From contig CAZTDX010000016.1 of the NCBI GenBank assembly GCA_964612425.1, forward strand, positions 1 to 56,689: DNA of 56,689 nucleotides, given 5' to 3'. This stretch comes from CAUJGP01 sp964612425 (GTDB taxonomy: Bacteria; Bdellovibrionota; Bdellovibrionia; Bdellovibrionales; Bdellovibrionaceae). The position numbers were made by a program, and so were the translations under genes. A model generated the notes under the pieces. It made no database searches and had not been told where the DNA came from. It worked only from the letters and a program-made list of their open reading frames with translations. Every line of letters begins with the position of its first letter. Within the stretch, counting starts at the first letter, position 1. Below, in pieces: positions 42,729-52,054 of the stretch.

Positions 42729-44000
42729 ATGTCTATGAGATTGTCTTTTAAATTTATTATCTTTTTTAGCCTCATTAACTTAAGCTTTATCAACTGGAGT
42801 ATTATAAATAATATTTGCTTGGCTTCTGATTTTCCATTTGATCCTAATGACTCCTCCTCTCAACAAATAGAAAAGGGACTCAATGAAAAATCATCGATCA
42901 AGGCTGACGAAAAATCCGCTCTGGATGAAGATAAAATGACTATGGGTGGCTCTTTAAAAAATGAAATTAATTATTTTAAATTTAAAGATCAAGCGACCGA
43001 GGATTTTTATCAAAACCCAAGCACTCTTACTCTCTTTATTGATGCCAAGGTGAGCGAAGGTGTTCGAGGTTTTTTCAAAGGTTACTTCTCTTATGATGGA
43101 ACTGTTGATACCGCAAACCCTTCTTCAAGCCCCGTGACTGGAGAAACTATCTCTCCGACTTACTCTCAACTTGAGGAGTTGAAACTGCAATTTCCTGTTG
43201 AGAATTGGGTGTTTTTCACTTTTGGCATACAAAAAATAAAATGGGGCAGCGGAAAGTTTTGGAATCCCACTGACTTTCTCAATAACCAAACCAAGAGTTT
43301 AGTAGAAAAAGAAGATCGAAGGCCTGGGTTGGATCTCATCAAAATGCATATTCCCATTATGGATGCCAATTTGTATGCTATTGGCGTACTTGAAAAAACT
43401 AATAAGTCCAAAGATCTCTCCAATGCCATCAGATTAGAAATACCTATGTCATTATCGTTTCTCTCAGGAGAAATCAGTCTTTCCCAATACAATAAAAAAA
43501 ATAATGAGTCTAAATTTGGAGGTGATCTCTCCTTAGGACTTGGCCCCTTTGATTTTAATTTTGAATACGCAACCGCTAATGTCGAAAATAGTGAAAGCTC
43601 TGTTGCAGGCGTTAGTTATGATTTGCAGTACTCCGATAAAGGACTTGTGAATTTTACACTTGAATCTTTTTGGAATGAATCCGGCGCCAAAGAAACAGCC
43701 GAATATGTCCCCTTTATAATAGCTAAAAAGTACGTTCCCTTTCAATTGGCTAAGCGCTACAATGCCGCATCGATTTATTTACCGACTCCAGGGAGCCTAA
43801 AGCACACCGATTTTTCATTGACCTATATTCAAAACGATATTGATAAAAGTACTTACACACGTTTTGGTTATTATTGGTCGGGACTTAAAAATTTAACACT
43901 TTCACTTTTTTGGGGTGGCAATCGCGGCTCCAAAGAAAGTGAAATGAAACTTGCAGGCCTTGAATCAGACTACTCGATGAGAGCAGAAATTAAGTTTTAA
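42729..44000 (+). CDS. Outer-membrane beta-barrel protein of the Lol-like operon
   Basis: The 423-residue protein has a signal segment with cleavage near ICLAS-DFP, an acidic N-terminal part and then many amphipathic strands: NWVFFTFGIQKIKWGSGKFW, TDFSLTYIQNDI, TYTRFGYYWSG and a final SMRAEIKF with terminal Phe. The FGIQKIKWGSGKFWNPTDF segment is like the porin-type barrels associated with LolA-like transport operons. It may accept or secrete the cargo of the ATPase-permease-LolA-like line; this is inference from the operon. Two start codons (42729, 42735) are possible. Confidence 0.7.
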   Translation: MSMRLSFKFIIFFSLINLSFINWSIINNICLASDFPFDPNDSSSQQIEKGLNEKSSIKADEKSALDEDKMTMGGSLKNEINYFKFKDQATEDFYQNPSTLTLFIDAKVSEGVRGFFKGYFSYDGTVDTANPSSSPVTGETISPTYSQLEELKLQFPVENWVFFTFGIQKIKWGSGKFWNPTDFLNNQTKSLVEKEDRRPGLDLIKMHIPIMDANLYAIGVLEKTNKSKDLSNAIRLEIPMSLSFLSGEISLSQYNKKNNESKFGGDLSLGLGPFDFNFEYATANVENSESSVAGVSYDLQYSDKGLVNFTLESFWNESGAKETAEYVPFIIAKKYVPFQLAKRYNAASIYLPTPGSLKHTDFSLTYIQNDIDKSTYTRFGYYWSGLKNLTLSLFWGGNRGSKESEMKLAGLESDYSMRAEIKF

Positions 44001-44067
44001 ACTCACTCATGAAACTCGAATCAAGATAGCCAGATAACCTGCAGATTTGCTTGCCAGTTTGAGTTAT

Positions 44068-44568
44068 TTATCGTTTTATTCTAGCAAACTCCATTTTATT
44101 TTCATTCAATCGATCATTCATGGTAGAAATTTGCGCTTCTTTTTCACTCAAGATCTTTTGCAGTTTTACAATTCTGGATTCATAGGATTTTAACATTTGA
44201 GCTTGCTGCTCAATCACTTCTTGGGCTTTGAAATCGAATGTTTTTCTCTCAGCCAATTTGCTATTTACATTGGCCAATCTCTCGTTTATTTCACGGATCA
44301 TTTCAGTATGATTCTGATCGATTCGACTCAGCACTTGCCCCATACGATCAAACTTTAATTGCTGGCTTTTGCTATTTTCACTGATTTGTGTTCCCATTCG
44401 ACTCATTTGATCTTGCAAACGGTTTAATTGTGTCCGCAACAGACGAACCTCCTCTGACGCGGCCAAAGCCTTTTCATAAATAATTTCGAGTGAGGGCAAG
44501 TTATCTACTCCTAATTCTTTTTTGGTTTTAGTGGTAGGAAATAGATTGGGGTTGAGTTCCTTCTGCAT
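44068..44568 (-). CDS. Cytosolic coiled-coil protein, unknown
   Basis: The 166-residue protein has no signal peptide. From about residue 25 to the end it is heptad-rich coiled coil (LRTQLNRLQDQMSRMGTQI, EQQAQMLKSYESRIVKLQ). AAGGAG precedes the ATG. It stands alone, converging on the OMP gene, and no domain is recognised. A structural or cytoskeletal role is possible but unproved. Confidence 0.5.
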   Translation of the reverse strand: MQKELNPNLFPTTKTKKELGVDNLPSLEIIYEKALAASEEVRLLRTQLNRLQDQMSRMGTQISENSKSQQLKFDRMGQVLSRIDQNHTEMIREINERLANVNSKLAERKTFDFKAQEVIEQQAQMLKSYESRIVKLQKILSEKEAQISTMNDRLNENKMEFARIKR

Positions 44569-44699
44569 GCGATATCCTCTCCTTGGATAAATTAACTTAT
44601 GAAATGATCCATAAGCTTAAGATGAAGCAAAAAATCCTTTTACTTCAATTCATTATATTTTTTCTGGACTCCTGAGGCAAACCTTTCTAACCTAAAAGT

Positions 44700-45725
44700 A
44701 TGAAGATTTCACAATTGTTAAAATATATTGCCGATTTGAACCCCCAAAACACTCCTGCCCGCCTCGCGTTTTATAATTTTCTGCGTCACTTTTTATTCCC
44801 CACCGATGAACTCACTCCACAGGTTTTTAATTCGTTCTTCTCCTATGCCCTTGAATATCCTCACTGGGAATCAAATAAAATCTCTTTAGGTAAAGAAGTA
44901 CAGCTCCTTATGGAAAGCTTTGTGCGCTTTAATAAGGCCGAGTTTGACTTTTCGACCATCCACTTTCCACAAACTTTGCAGGTTGTCGATATTCAATCTC
45001 ATGCCGATCTCATCGCTGTTACTCATAATTACGCAAAAAGCATTCTCTTACAGGATGAAAAATTTCGTATTATCCCCGACCAAGGTCGTAGAGTTCTATT
45101 GGTGATCCTGAAGCCAGACCAGTCCGTTGATGTTATGACTTTTGATAAAAAATTCACTATCCGCAATGGCACCCTCGAACCCCTACGCCAAGATATCAAG
45201 CTTTCCTATAATTCACACTTAGAGCTCAAAGAAAACACCATTCACCGTCTGGAAATTGCCCCCTACCTCATGGCTCAATTTACCATTATTGAAGGTCGCC
45301 CTAAGGGATGTCTGCTCCGCGGCTATGTGTTTCAAAAGTATCAAGAACTCAATAATTTACTTTTAGAGGAGCAAATTAAGGTTTTCCATCCTCTCAAAAA
45401 ACTGGAACAGTTGTATATCGACAAGCAGAGTGACCCCTATTACTTGGACTTGATTGGCCAGCTTTCCGAAGCCCTGCAATTTACAGGAAAATCAGAGGGG
45501 GATTTGGTGACTGAAAAAATTGCCAAGCGTGCTCTTGATAGAGCAGAAATGGCTTATAAAGACATTTTCTTAGGTGACAAAACACTTTCTGAACTGATAA
45601 AGGATCTCAAACAAATGTTCTCTCCCGCTGCTGCCCCATCCGGTGCGGCCATTTTAAACCCCAGGGGAGCATCAAAAGGGATTCCGAACTATGACTCAAG
45701 CTTCTCAAACTACAAGACTCAATAA
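44700..45725 (+). CDS. Conserved-looking hypothetical protein upstream of a pseudouridine synthase
   Basis: The 341-residue protein has no signal peptide or membrane helix and no domain that I recognise. It is a mixed alpha/beta protein with a beta-rich middle (RRVLLVILKPDQSVDVMTF, LMAQFTIIEGRP) and a helical C-terminal end with a Pro/Ala-rich tail. The last 35 bp overlap the pseudouridine synthase gene in another frame, so both are coupled. No Shine-Dalgarno sequence is found at the ATG; TGGACT and TAACCT upstream could give a near-leaderless message. Confidence 0.55.
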   Translation: MKISQLLKYIADLNPQNTPARLAFYNFLRHFLFPTDELTPQVFNSFFSYALEYPHWESNKISLGKEVQLLMESFVRFNKAEFDFSTIHFPQTLQVVDIQSHADLIAVTHNYAKSILLQDEKFRIIPDQGRRVLLVILKPDQSVDVMTFDKKFTIRNGTLEPLRQDIKLSYNSHLELKENTIHRLEIAPYLMAQFTIIEGRPKGCLLRGYVFQKYQELNNLLLEEQIKVFHPLKKLEQLYIDKQSDPYYLDLIGQLSEALQFTGKSEGDLVTEKIAKRALDRAEMAYKDIFLGDKTLSELIKDLKQMFSPAAAPSGAAILNPRGASKGIPNYDSSFSNYKTQ

Positions 45726-46557
45726 ATTAATTTCCGATTGCGGCATCGCTAGTCGACGTCAAGCCGATAAACTCATCGAAGACGGCGAAGTCACAGTTAA
45801 TGGAAAACGTGTATATGAACTTGGTATCAAAGTTGATCCTTCTAAAGATCGAATTTTTGTCAGTGGGAAGCCTCTCAAACTTGTCCATAGTAAAATTTAT
45901 ATCGCACTTCATAAGCCTCAGGGTGTTCTTACAACAATGGATGATCCATTAAATCGCCCCACAATTGCTCATTACGTTAACGAAATGCCACTCAAAGTAT
46001 TTCCTGTTGGTCGTCTTGATTGGGATTCAGAAGGATTATTACTTCTTACCAATGATGGTGATTTTGCTCAAAAAGTCACTCACCCCAAGCATGAAGTAAC
46101 CAAAACTTATTTAGTAAAGCTTCGCCGCGAGCCTAATCCTGATCAAATTCGCCGCCTTCTCCGTGGAGTTACAATTTTAGGTGGCAAAGTTGCTGCTAAG
46201 GCTCTCATTAAAGTTCCGCGCGGCAAATCGGAACATCCTTGGTTTAAAATCATCATTACAGAGGGTAAAAATCGGCAAATTAGACAAATGTTTGAAAAAA
46301 TTAATAATGATGTCTTAAAGCTCCAAAGAGTCGCCATTGGATGTCTCAAATTAGGAAAATTAAAAAGAGGACAATGGGAAATCCTCGATACTGCTGATTT
46401 AAAAAGGGTCTTTATCAATGATACTCCAGATGAGATCAAAGAGAAAAAAAGTTATAAGGCAACTCCAGAAAAAGTCGAATCACGACCAACTGCTAAAAAA
46501 GTAGGTTCAAAGAAAAATCCATTCATTAAATCCAAGCAAGAACTTTTTGGAGACTAA
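45691..46557 (+). CDS. RsuA/RluB-family ribosomal pseudouridine synthase
   Basis: The 288-residue enzyme has an N-terminal S4 RNA-binding domain (RLNKLISDCGIASRRQADK to about residue 70) and a catalytic domain with the Asp loop PVGRLDWDSEGLLLLTNDG and KNRQIRQMFEKI. RsuA/RluB/RluE/RluF enzymes modify uridines in 16S or 23S rRNA; the specific site is not read here. It has a Lys-rich C-terminal tail (after about 245), as RluB often has. It overlaps the gene before by 35 bp and the next gene follows after 23 bp. Confidence 0.9.
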   Translation: MTQASQTTRLNKLISDCGIASRRQADKLIEDGEVTVNGKRVYELGIKVDPSKDRIFVSGKPLKLVHSKIYIALHKPQGVLTTMDDPLNRPTIAHYVNEMPLKVFPVGRLDWDSEGLLLLTNDGDFAQKVTHPKHEVTKTYLVKLRREPNPDQIRRLLRGVTILGGKVAAKALIKVPRGKSEHPWFKIIITEGKNRQIRQMFEKINNDVLKLQRVAIGCLKLGKLKRGQWEILDTADLKRVFINDTPDEIKEKKSYKATPEKVESRPTAKKVGSKKNPFIKSKQELFGD

Positions 46558-46580
46558 GACTTTAATAAGATTTATTTACA

Positions 46581-47153
46581 ATGGAGTTCCCAATTAAAAA
46601 TGCAACTATCATTTACTCCATAAAAATTATTTTACTGATAATTATTATAATATTTTCTGGTTTTACTATTTACAAAATCAAAAGCAATTCCTATAAATCA
46701 TGCCAGACTTTTGCTCAAAATATCCTTGTTCAGGGGAACTCCATGAGCGAACTCTTTGTTCCCAACCAACAAGTGACGGCTACCATGAATTATTATCAAT
46801 GCCACGAAGTCCAGCGTGGGGATATCGTGCTCGTGAAAAAAGAAAATGAGAATCAAATACTCATTAAATATGTTGCCCTAATACCTGGTGATCATTTTTA
46901 TATTCAGGGTTTTCAAAATGGATTTCATTTAATTGTAAACAATAATATTTTACTTACTCCAAAAGGGAGACCTTATCTCTTTAACAAATCTTCCGAACGC
47001 GTGTGGTCCTATTTTCAAAAAAATAATTCCGAAATCGTTGGCCCCAAGGAGTATTTTGTACTTGGTACCAATTCCGACGGAAGTCTGGATTCGAGTCATT
47101 TTGGACCAGTTTCAAAAGAAGAACTCATCGGTCGGGTGTTAAATTTCAATTGA
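46581..47153 (+). CDS. Signal peptidase I (S26 family)
   Basis: The 190-residue protein has one N-terminal helix (IIYSIKIILLIIIIIFSGF) and the S26 motifs: Ser54 in VQGNSMSELF, Lys96 in LIKYVALIPGD, and NSDGSLDSSHFGPV in place of NSxDSRxFG. It is small for a LepB and the Ser motif reads GNSM. It would cut signal peptides on the outer face of the inner membrane. Conserved motif spacing supports activity. A main lepB may lie elsewhere, so I leave the symbol empty. No gene lies between 47154 and 47303. Confidence 0.82.
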   Translation: MEFPIKNATIIYSIKIILLIIIIIFSGFTIYKIKSNSYKSCQTFAQNILVQGNSMSELFVPNQQVTATMNYYQCHEVQRGDIVLVKKENENQILIKYVALIPGDHFYIQGFQNGFHLIVNNNILLTPKGRPYLFNKSSERVWSYFQKNNSEIVGPKEYFVLGTNSDGSLDSSHFGPVSKEELIGRVLNFN

Positions 47154-47282
47154 AATATTGTAAAATAATAAGATTGAATTCTTTAACCCCTCTGAGAAAA
47201 TAAAATAAACATAAAAAGGGAATTGGTCTGTTATTTGAGCAACTGCATACGTTCCTGCGATAAATAAATTTACTTCACTATT

Positions 47283-47299
47283 GACGCTTATTCTGCGTC
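47283..47299 (-). terminator. Weak hairpin after the lipoprotein gene
   Basis: GACGC and GCGTC at 47283-47287 and 47295-47299 flank a 7-base loop just after the lipoprotein stop. There is no T run. Confidence 0.3.
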
Positions 47300-47303
47300 C
47301 CAG

Positions 47304-48074
47304 TTAATGCGCACAAGTTGTTCCACCAGACTGCCAACAATTAATTAGCGACGTTCCGATATCGGTAGGACTTGCTCCACTGGCAATAGCATTTCCTAAC
47401 TCAGTACATATTTGTCTATTTGAATCATCAATGGTTTGACAACTTGTTTGGTGTGCAACTATTGCTGCTGGGCCAATCACATCCGCTGATACACTGGCCA
47501 GCTCACTAGGGTTGTTAATTAAATTTGTAAGACCCTGCTGGATATCATTACCAATACCAAGACTTGCAATGGCTGTTGCCATTTGTGCAACAGAGGAAAT
47601 CATAACATAACCTGGGTTTCCAGCAGAAATACAATACTGTGAAATTTCTTTTACATAGTCCTTATCTTCTGTCGAAGACAAGGTAGAGCTTGTCCCTCGA
47701 CCTTTAAAGGCAAGAACACCCAACAAGGCAGTTGAATTATTATTTTGATTACCCATAGTATTAACAATTGTCGATAAAACGCTGGGGTCCGAAAAACCTT
47801 CATCTAAAAAGCCAGACGCACATCGAATCAAATCAGATTGTTTGGTTGAAACGCCATCCATTTTTGCTAAACAACCACTGATATATCCTGAACGCTCACT
47901 AGAAGTCAGTCCTGTAATGGGCATATCATCAAGACAAAATTGTGCATCGCCCACCTTATCTTCATCAGTGGCCGCTGGTGAACAACCCAAATTATATACT
48001 AAACTCAATGCAATTATAAATAAACTTAGTGTGGCTTGAATATTTTTTTTAAAAAACTTTGTGTAATTTCGCAT
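47304..48074 (-). CDS. Probable lipoprotein, unknown function
   Basis: The frame reaches a TTG at 48080, but AGGAG is seven bases before the ATG at 48074, giving 256 residues. The signal ends in a lipobox LVYNLGC-S, with Cys31 as the lipid anchor. The mature part is rich in Ser, Thr, Gly and Asn, with several Cys residues (FCLDD, SGCLAK, IRCASG, QYCIS, TSCQTI, ICTELG, NCWQSGGTTC) that could form disulfides. No domain is recognised. A hairpin AGTGGTT/AACCACT (48093-48122) lies ahead of it, just after clpB. Confidence 0.6.
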   Translation of the reverse strand: MRNYTKFFKKNIQATLSLFIIALSLVYNLGCSPAATDEDKVGDAQFCLDDMPITGLTSSERSGYISGCLAKMDGVSTKQSDLIRCASGFLDEGFSDPSVLSTIVNTMGNQNNNSTALLGVLAFKGRGTSSTLSSTEDKDYVKEISQYCISAGNPGYVMISSVAQMATAIASLGIGNDIQQGLTNLINNPSELASVSADVIGPAAIVAHQTSCQTIDDSNRQICTELGNAIASGASPTDIGTSLINCWQSGGTTCAH

Positions 48075-48173
48075 AATCAAACTCCTGAAGACAGTGGTTC
48101 ACTAAATTTACTACTAACCACTTATCGACAGGACTTTTGATTTCATTTAGATCCAAAATGAGACGGATATAAA

Positions 48174-50780
48174 TTATTTTTTTTCCAGAATTAGTCTACT
48201 TCCATCTTCCGAGTTTCCACTCTTCCATTTTACGGTTACTGTATCTCCTGTCTTAAAATGACCCGCGATAAGTTCCTTAGAAAGCGGATTGAGGACTTCC
48301 GTTTGAATCACTCGCTTTAAGGGACGAGCTCCGAACTGAGGATCAAACCCCTTCTCACACAGTTCATCAATAGCTCTGTCTTCAAAAACTAAATTGATCT
48401 TGCGAGCCTTGAGCCGTTCTACAATAGCACTCAATTGAATTTTAACAATCCCTTTTATTTGCTCTTTTCCAAGGGGTTTAAAGTGAATAATCTCATCAAT
48501 CCGATTCAGAAACTCTGGTCGAAATTGACTTCTCAAAGTTTCTTGTACAGCTTTACTTTTTTGAGATTCACTTAAGTTAGAATCCATTAAAAAGTGAGAA
48601 CCAATATTAGACGTCATTATTAAAACCGTATTTTTAAAATCAACGGTTCGTCCCTGACCATCGGTCAATCGCCCCTCATCCAATACTTGCAATAAAATAT
48701 TAAAAACATCAGGATGAGCTTTTTCAATTTCATCTAAAAGCACAACCGTATAAGGTTTTCGTCTTACAACTTCGGTGAGTTGCCCCCCTTCTTCATAGCC
48801 CACATATCCTGGAGGCGCGCCAATGAGTCTCGACACCGAATGCTTTTCCATATACTCACTCATGTCAATTCGAACTACGGCCTGATCATCATCAAATAAA
48901 AAATCAGCGAGCGCTTTGACTGTTTCTGTCTTTCCTACGCCCGTCGGTCCCAAAAACATAAAAGTTCCGATGGGACGATGGGGATCAGAAATTTCTGCAC
49001 GGGCACGACGAATGGCATCCGACACTACTGTTAAGGCTTGATCTTGTCCTACGACTCTGAGTCGCAACTGATCTTCCATTTTTAGAAGTTTAGCGCTTTC
49101 ACTTTCCAGCATTTTTTGAACAGGAATCCCAGTCCACTTACCCACAACTTCCGCGATTTCTTCAGGTCCCACTTCCTCTTTCAGCATTCGCTCTTGACCA
49201 GATTTTTTTTCAATCACTTCAGTAATATACTTTAATCGCTTTTCTAGTTCCGGAAGTTTTCCGTACTTTAATTCTGCGGCACGCCCGAGTGCACTTTCTC
49301 TTTCACAGCGCTCTATCTCAATTCGAGTGGCTTCAATTTCTGATTTTGTTTTCTTTAAATCATCGATACCCATTTTTTCTGCTTGCCAACGCTCACGCAA
49401 TTCTTGCCCCTGTTGTTGGAGTTTTTGGATTTCCTTGTCCACAACATGCAAGCGATCTCTCGCGCCCTCTTCGGTTTCCTTAATCAGAGCTTCGCGCTCA
49501 ATTCTTAATTGCATCACTTTACGATCAACTTCATCTATATCCACGGGTACACTGCCAATTTGAATACTCAATCGGCTTGCTGCCTCATCAATTAAATCAA
49601 TGGCCTTATCCGGTAAAAATCGATTCGTAATATAACGATGGGATAACTTGACCGCAGCTACAATCGCAGAATCTGTAATCCGCACACCATGATGAACTTC
49701 GTACTTTTCTTTCAATCCTCGAAGAATAGTAATGGCATCGTCTACTGAGGGCTCAGCAACGAGTACGGTTTGAAATCGTCGTTCTAAGGCAGGATCTTTT
49801 TCAATGTACTTTCGATGCTCATCAAGAGTCGTCGCGCCAATACATCGTAATTCTCCGCGAGCTAAAGCGGGCTTTAACAATTGTCCTGCATCCATCGCCC
49901 CATCGGCTTTACCCGCCCCAACCAATGTATGAAGTTCATCAATAAATAAAATAATTTCACCTTCTGCACTGGTGACTTCTTTAATAACCGCTTTTAATCG
50001 ATCTTCAAACTCTCCACGGTATTTGGCACCAGCAACGAGTGCTCCTAAATCCAATGCAATAAGTTTTTTATCCTTAAGCACTTCAGGCACATCACCCTTA
50101 ATAATTCGGACAGCAAGTCCTTCAGCAATAGCTGTTTTACCAACACCAGGCTCACCAATTAACACGGGGTTGTTTTTAGTTCTTCGACTGAGAACTTGAA
50201 TCACTCGGCGAATTTCTTCATCGCGCCCGACAACAGGATCGAGTTTTCCTTCGGAAGCCAGTTGAGTCAGATCACGTCCGTACTTTAATAATACTTCGTA
50301 TTTATTTTCAGGTTCATCATCTGTTACTTTCTGACTACCTCGCACTTCTTTAAGGGCGGCAGTTACTACCTCTAATTTAATCTGAAGTTTTTGAAATAGA
50401 TTTTTTAGCTCAGAGTCTGTACTCTTTAAAAGTGAAATGAAAAAATGTTCTGTTGAAATATAGGCATCGCCCATTTGTTTAGCTTCAGTTTCTGCTGCAC
50501 TAAAAATCTTCACCAATCGAGGGCTTGCATAACGTTGCGCAGCTCCCCCCGAAACTCGCGGCATTTTTTCCATGCGCTGACGTAATTCTGTCTCAACTTG
50601 AGACTGATTAACCCTAACCCGGTCCAGGAGGCGTGGTATAATTCCACCATCCTGCTCCACAAGGGCAACGAGGAGATGTTCAGGCTCTACTTGAGGATGT
50701 TCTTTTTCGGCCGCAAGGCGAGCGGCTTCCTGCATCGCTTCCTGACTTTTTCTAGTCATTTTTTCTTGATCTTGACTCAT
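48174..50780 (-). CDS. clpB: ClpB disaggregase (Hsp100 chaperone)
   Basis: ClpB is a hexameric AAA+ disaggregase that works with Hsp70. The 868 residues hold the N domain (Clp_N repeats about 6-145), AAA1 with GEPGVGKTAIAEG, the coiled-coil middle domain (about 410-530), AAA2 with GPTGVGKTETVKAL, and the ClpB C-terminal small domain. The open frame begins at 51002, but AGGAGG lies five bases before the ATG at 50780 (MSQDQEKMTRKSQEAM), which is the normal ClpB start; the first 74 extra residues are not part of the protein. It is transcribed divergently from the small gene at 50857; a CTTGATA in the gap is only a weak heat-shock-like -35. Confidence 0.96.
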   Translation of the reverse strand: MSQDQEKMTRKSQEAMQEAARLAAEKEHPQVEPEHLLVALVEQDGGIIPRLLDRVRVNQSQVETELRQRMEKMPRVSGGAAQRYASPRLVKIFSAAETEAKQMGDAYISTEHFFISLLKSTDSELKNLFQKLQIKLEVVTAALKEVRGSQKVTDDEPENKYEVLLKYGRDLTQLASEGKLDPVVGRDEEIRRVIQVLSRRTKNNPVLIGEPGVGKTAIAEGLAVRIIKGDVPEVLKDKKLIALDLGALVAGAKYRGEFEDRLKAVIKEVTSAEGEIILFIDELHTLVGAGKADGAMDAGQLLKPALARGELRCIGATTLDEHRKYIEKDPALERRFQTVLVAEPSVDDAITILRGLKEKYEVHHGVRITDSAIVAAVKLSHRYITNRFLPDKAIDLIDEAASRLSIQIGSVPVDIDEVDRKVMQLRIEREALIKETEEGARDRLHVVDKEIQKLQQQGQELRERWQAEKMGIDDLKKTKSEIEATRIEIERCERESALGRAAELKYGKLPELEKRLKYITEVIEKKSGQERMLKEEVGPEEIAEVVGKWTGIPVQKMLESESAKLLKMEDQLRLRVVGQDQALTVVSDAIRRARAEISDPHRPIGTFMFLGPTGVGKTETVKALADFLFDDDQAVVRIDMSEYMEKHSVSRLIGAPPGYVGYEEGGQLTEVVRRKPYTVVLLDEIEKAHPDVFNILLQVLDEGRLTDGQGRTVDFKNTVLIMTSNIGSHFLMDSNLSESQKSKAVQETLRSQFRPEFLNRIDEIIHFKPLGKEQIKGIVKIQLSAIVERLKARKINLVFEDRAIDELCEKGFDPQFGARPLKRVIQTEVLNPLSKELIAGHFKTGDTVTVKWKSGNSEDGSRLILEKK

Positions 50781-50856
50781 CTTACCTCCTAAAGAATTGA
50801 GAGAGCGCTTATTGTTGCATATCAAGTACAGTCTGTATTCATAAAGGAATTTGTCA

Positions 50857-51132
50857 ATGAACTCTAAAAATTTAAACTCTGAAAAAAAAGTAAATCGTAC
50901 ACCGCCTACCCCTAAACGAATTCGGTCCTCCATAAAGCTAGACGTCGTTAACCCAGGTGACTTTCTTAAATACGATTTAACTTTTTCCTGTGAACAATGC
51001 ACTCATTTTGACCCAGAATTAATCAAATGCACTTTAGGCTACAATCATGAGCATCATCTTAAAGATAAAAATCTAAACACCTATTATTTAAATGGAAAAA
51101 TGGCCTTCTGTCGATTTCTAGAGATTGATTAA
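50857..51132 (+). CDS. Small Cys/His-rich protein, possibly metal-binding
   Basis: The 91-residue protein starts at ATG 50857 after AAGGA (an in-frame TTG at 50851 is less likely). A basic N-terminus runs to residue 30. The C-terminal half has SCEQCTHFDPELIKCTLGY, with C-x2-C and a third Cys, then HEHH and a last Cys in AFCRFLEID. Four Cys and several His could bind zinc or an iron-sulfur cluster. No homologue is recognised. It is divergent from clpB and converges on the MtgA-like gene, which ends eight bases away. Confidence 0.55.
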   Translation: MNSKNLNSEKKVNRTPPTPKRIRSSIKLDVVNPGDFLKYDLTFSCEQCTHFDPELIKCTLGYNHEHHLKDKNLNTYYLNGKMAFCRFLEID

Positions 51133-51140
51133 AAATCTCA

Positions 51141-52013
51141 TTAATTTTCTTCAGCAGGTTCATTCTCTAATTGATCTAAGGTTGGTATAGGGCCTAAATC
51201 ACCATTCACTTCTATTGCTTTAGTAGACTGATCTCCGCCCTCTAGGGTTTCAGCAGCAACAGGTTCTGGAGGTGGCATTGATCCAGGGAAGTAACTCAGC
51301 TCACCGATTGCGGATTGATATTCGGACTCCGCCACTTTTCCGCTCTTATAAAGACTGAAGAGAAGGGTTTTCATTCTTTTTCGTGCGAAAGAAGTTAGTT
51401 CCTTGCGGAAAAAAGAATGGGAGTATTTCTCAGGAGATGGTAATAAAAATACTAAAAAGACACTTTCATTAAGAGAAAGCTGGCTTGGATGCTTTTTAAA
51501 ATAAAATTGGGATGCTTGTTTGACTCCAAAAATTCCCTTACCAAATTGTACTACATTAAGATAACGCTCAAGGATTTCATTTTTCTTTAAGGTCTCTTCA
51601 ATTTCTTTCGTAATCAGTGCTTCCTTAAATTTCCGCCATAGAGATTTCTGTTTTGACAGGAACATATTTTTTGCAAGTTGTTGTGTAATGGTGGAGCCGC
51701 CACGTACATAGCGCCCCTCTCGCCAATTTTTTTCAAAACTGTATTGAATCGACTCCCAATCAAAACCATTGTGCTGATAAAACAATGAATCTTCTGCCGC
51801 TACCACCGCTTTCTTTAAGTGGCCCGAAATGGCGTTCAGCTTGACATAGTTTCCAGAGCCAGGACACAACTTCACTTCAAACATGGTCGTTGTCATGCAC
51901 CCACGAATTTCATCTTTACTCGGTAAGCTGGCCCACAAACCAATGCCAAAAACTAAACCAATAAAAGAGAAAACCAATAATACAAAACCAAATCTTGCAA
52001 TCCAAATTTTCAT
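51141..52013 (-). CDS. Monofunctional peptidoglycan glycosyltransferase (MtgA-like, GT51)
   Basis: MtgA polymerises lipid II into glycan strands at the outer face of the inner membrane. The 290-residue protein has one N-terminal helix (FGFVLLVFSFIGLVFGIGL) and GT51 motifs: the catalytic Glu74 in AAEDSLFYQHNGFD, GGSTITQQLAKNMFLS and EILERYLNVVQFGKGIFG. A C-terminal extension after about residue 235 (PGSMPPPEPVAAET) is Pro/Glu-rich and of unknown use. It is the last gene of the PAP2-epimerase-MtgA operon. Confidence 0.9.
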   Translation of the reverse strand: MKIWIARFGFVLLVFSFIGLVFGIGLWASLPSKDEIRGCMTTTMFEVKLCPGSGNYVKLNAISGHLKKAVVAAEDSLFYQHNGFDWESIQYSFEKNWREGRYVRGGSTITQQLAKNMFLSKQKSLWRKFKEALITKEIEETLKKNEILERYLNVVQFGKGIFGVKQASQFYFKKHPSQLSLNESVFLVFLLPSPEKYSHSFFRKELTSFARKRMKTLLFSLYKSGKVAESEYQSAIGELSYFPGSMPPPEPVAAETLEGGDQSTKAIEVNGDLGPIPTLDQLENEPAEEN

Positions 52014-52054
52014 AGAGTCACCAAAAACATGTTTATCCTATTTTTCTAACAATA

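Noticed and set aside
50781..50856. Sigma32-type heat-shock promoter before clpB
   Set aside because: A CTTGATA is present on the minus strand but no CCCCAT-like -10 at the right distance.
50781..51002. 74-residue N-terminal extension of ClpB
   Set aside because: A strong AGGAGG site at the ATG at 50780 and the usual ClpB N-terminus there show that the extension is only open sequence; it also overlaps the divergent gene at 50857.
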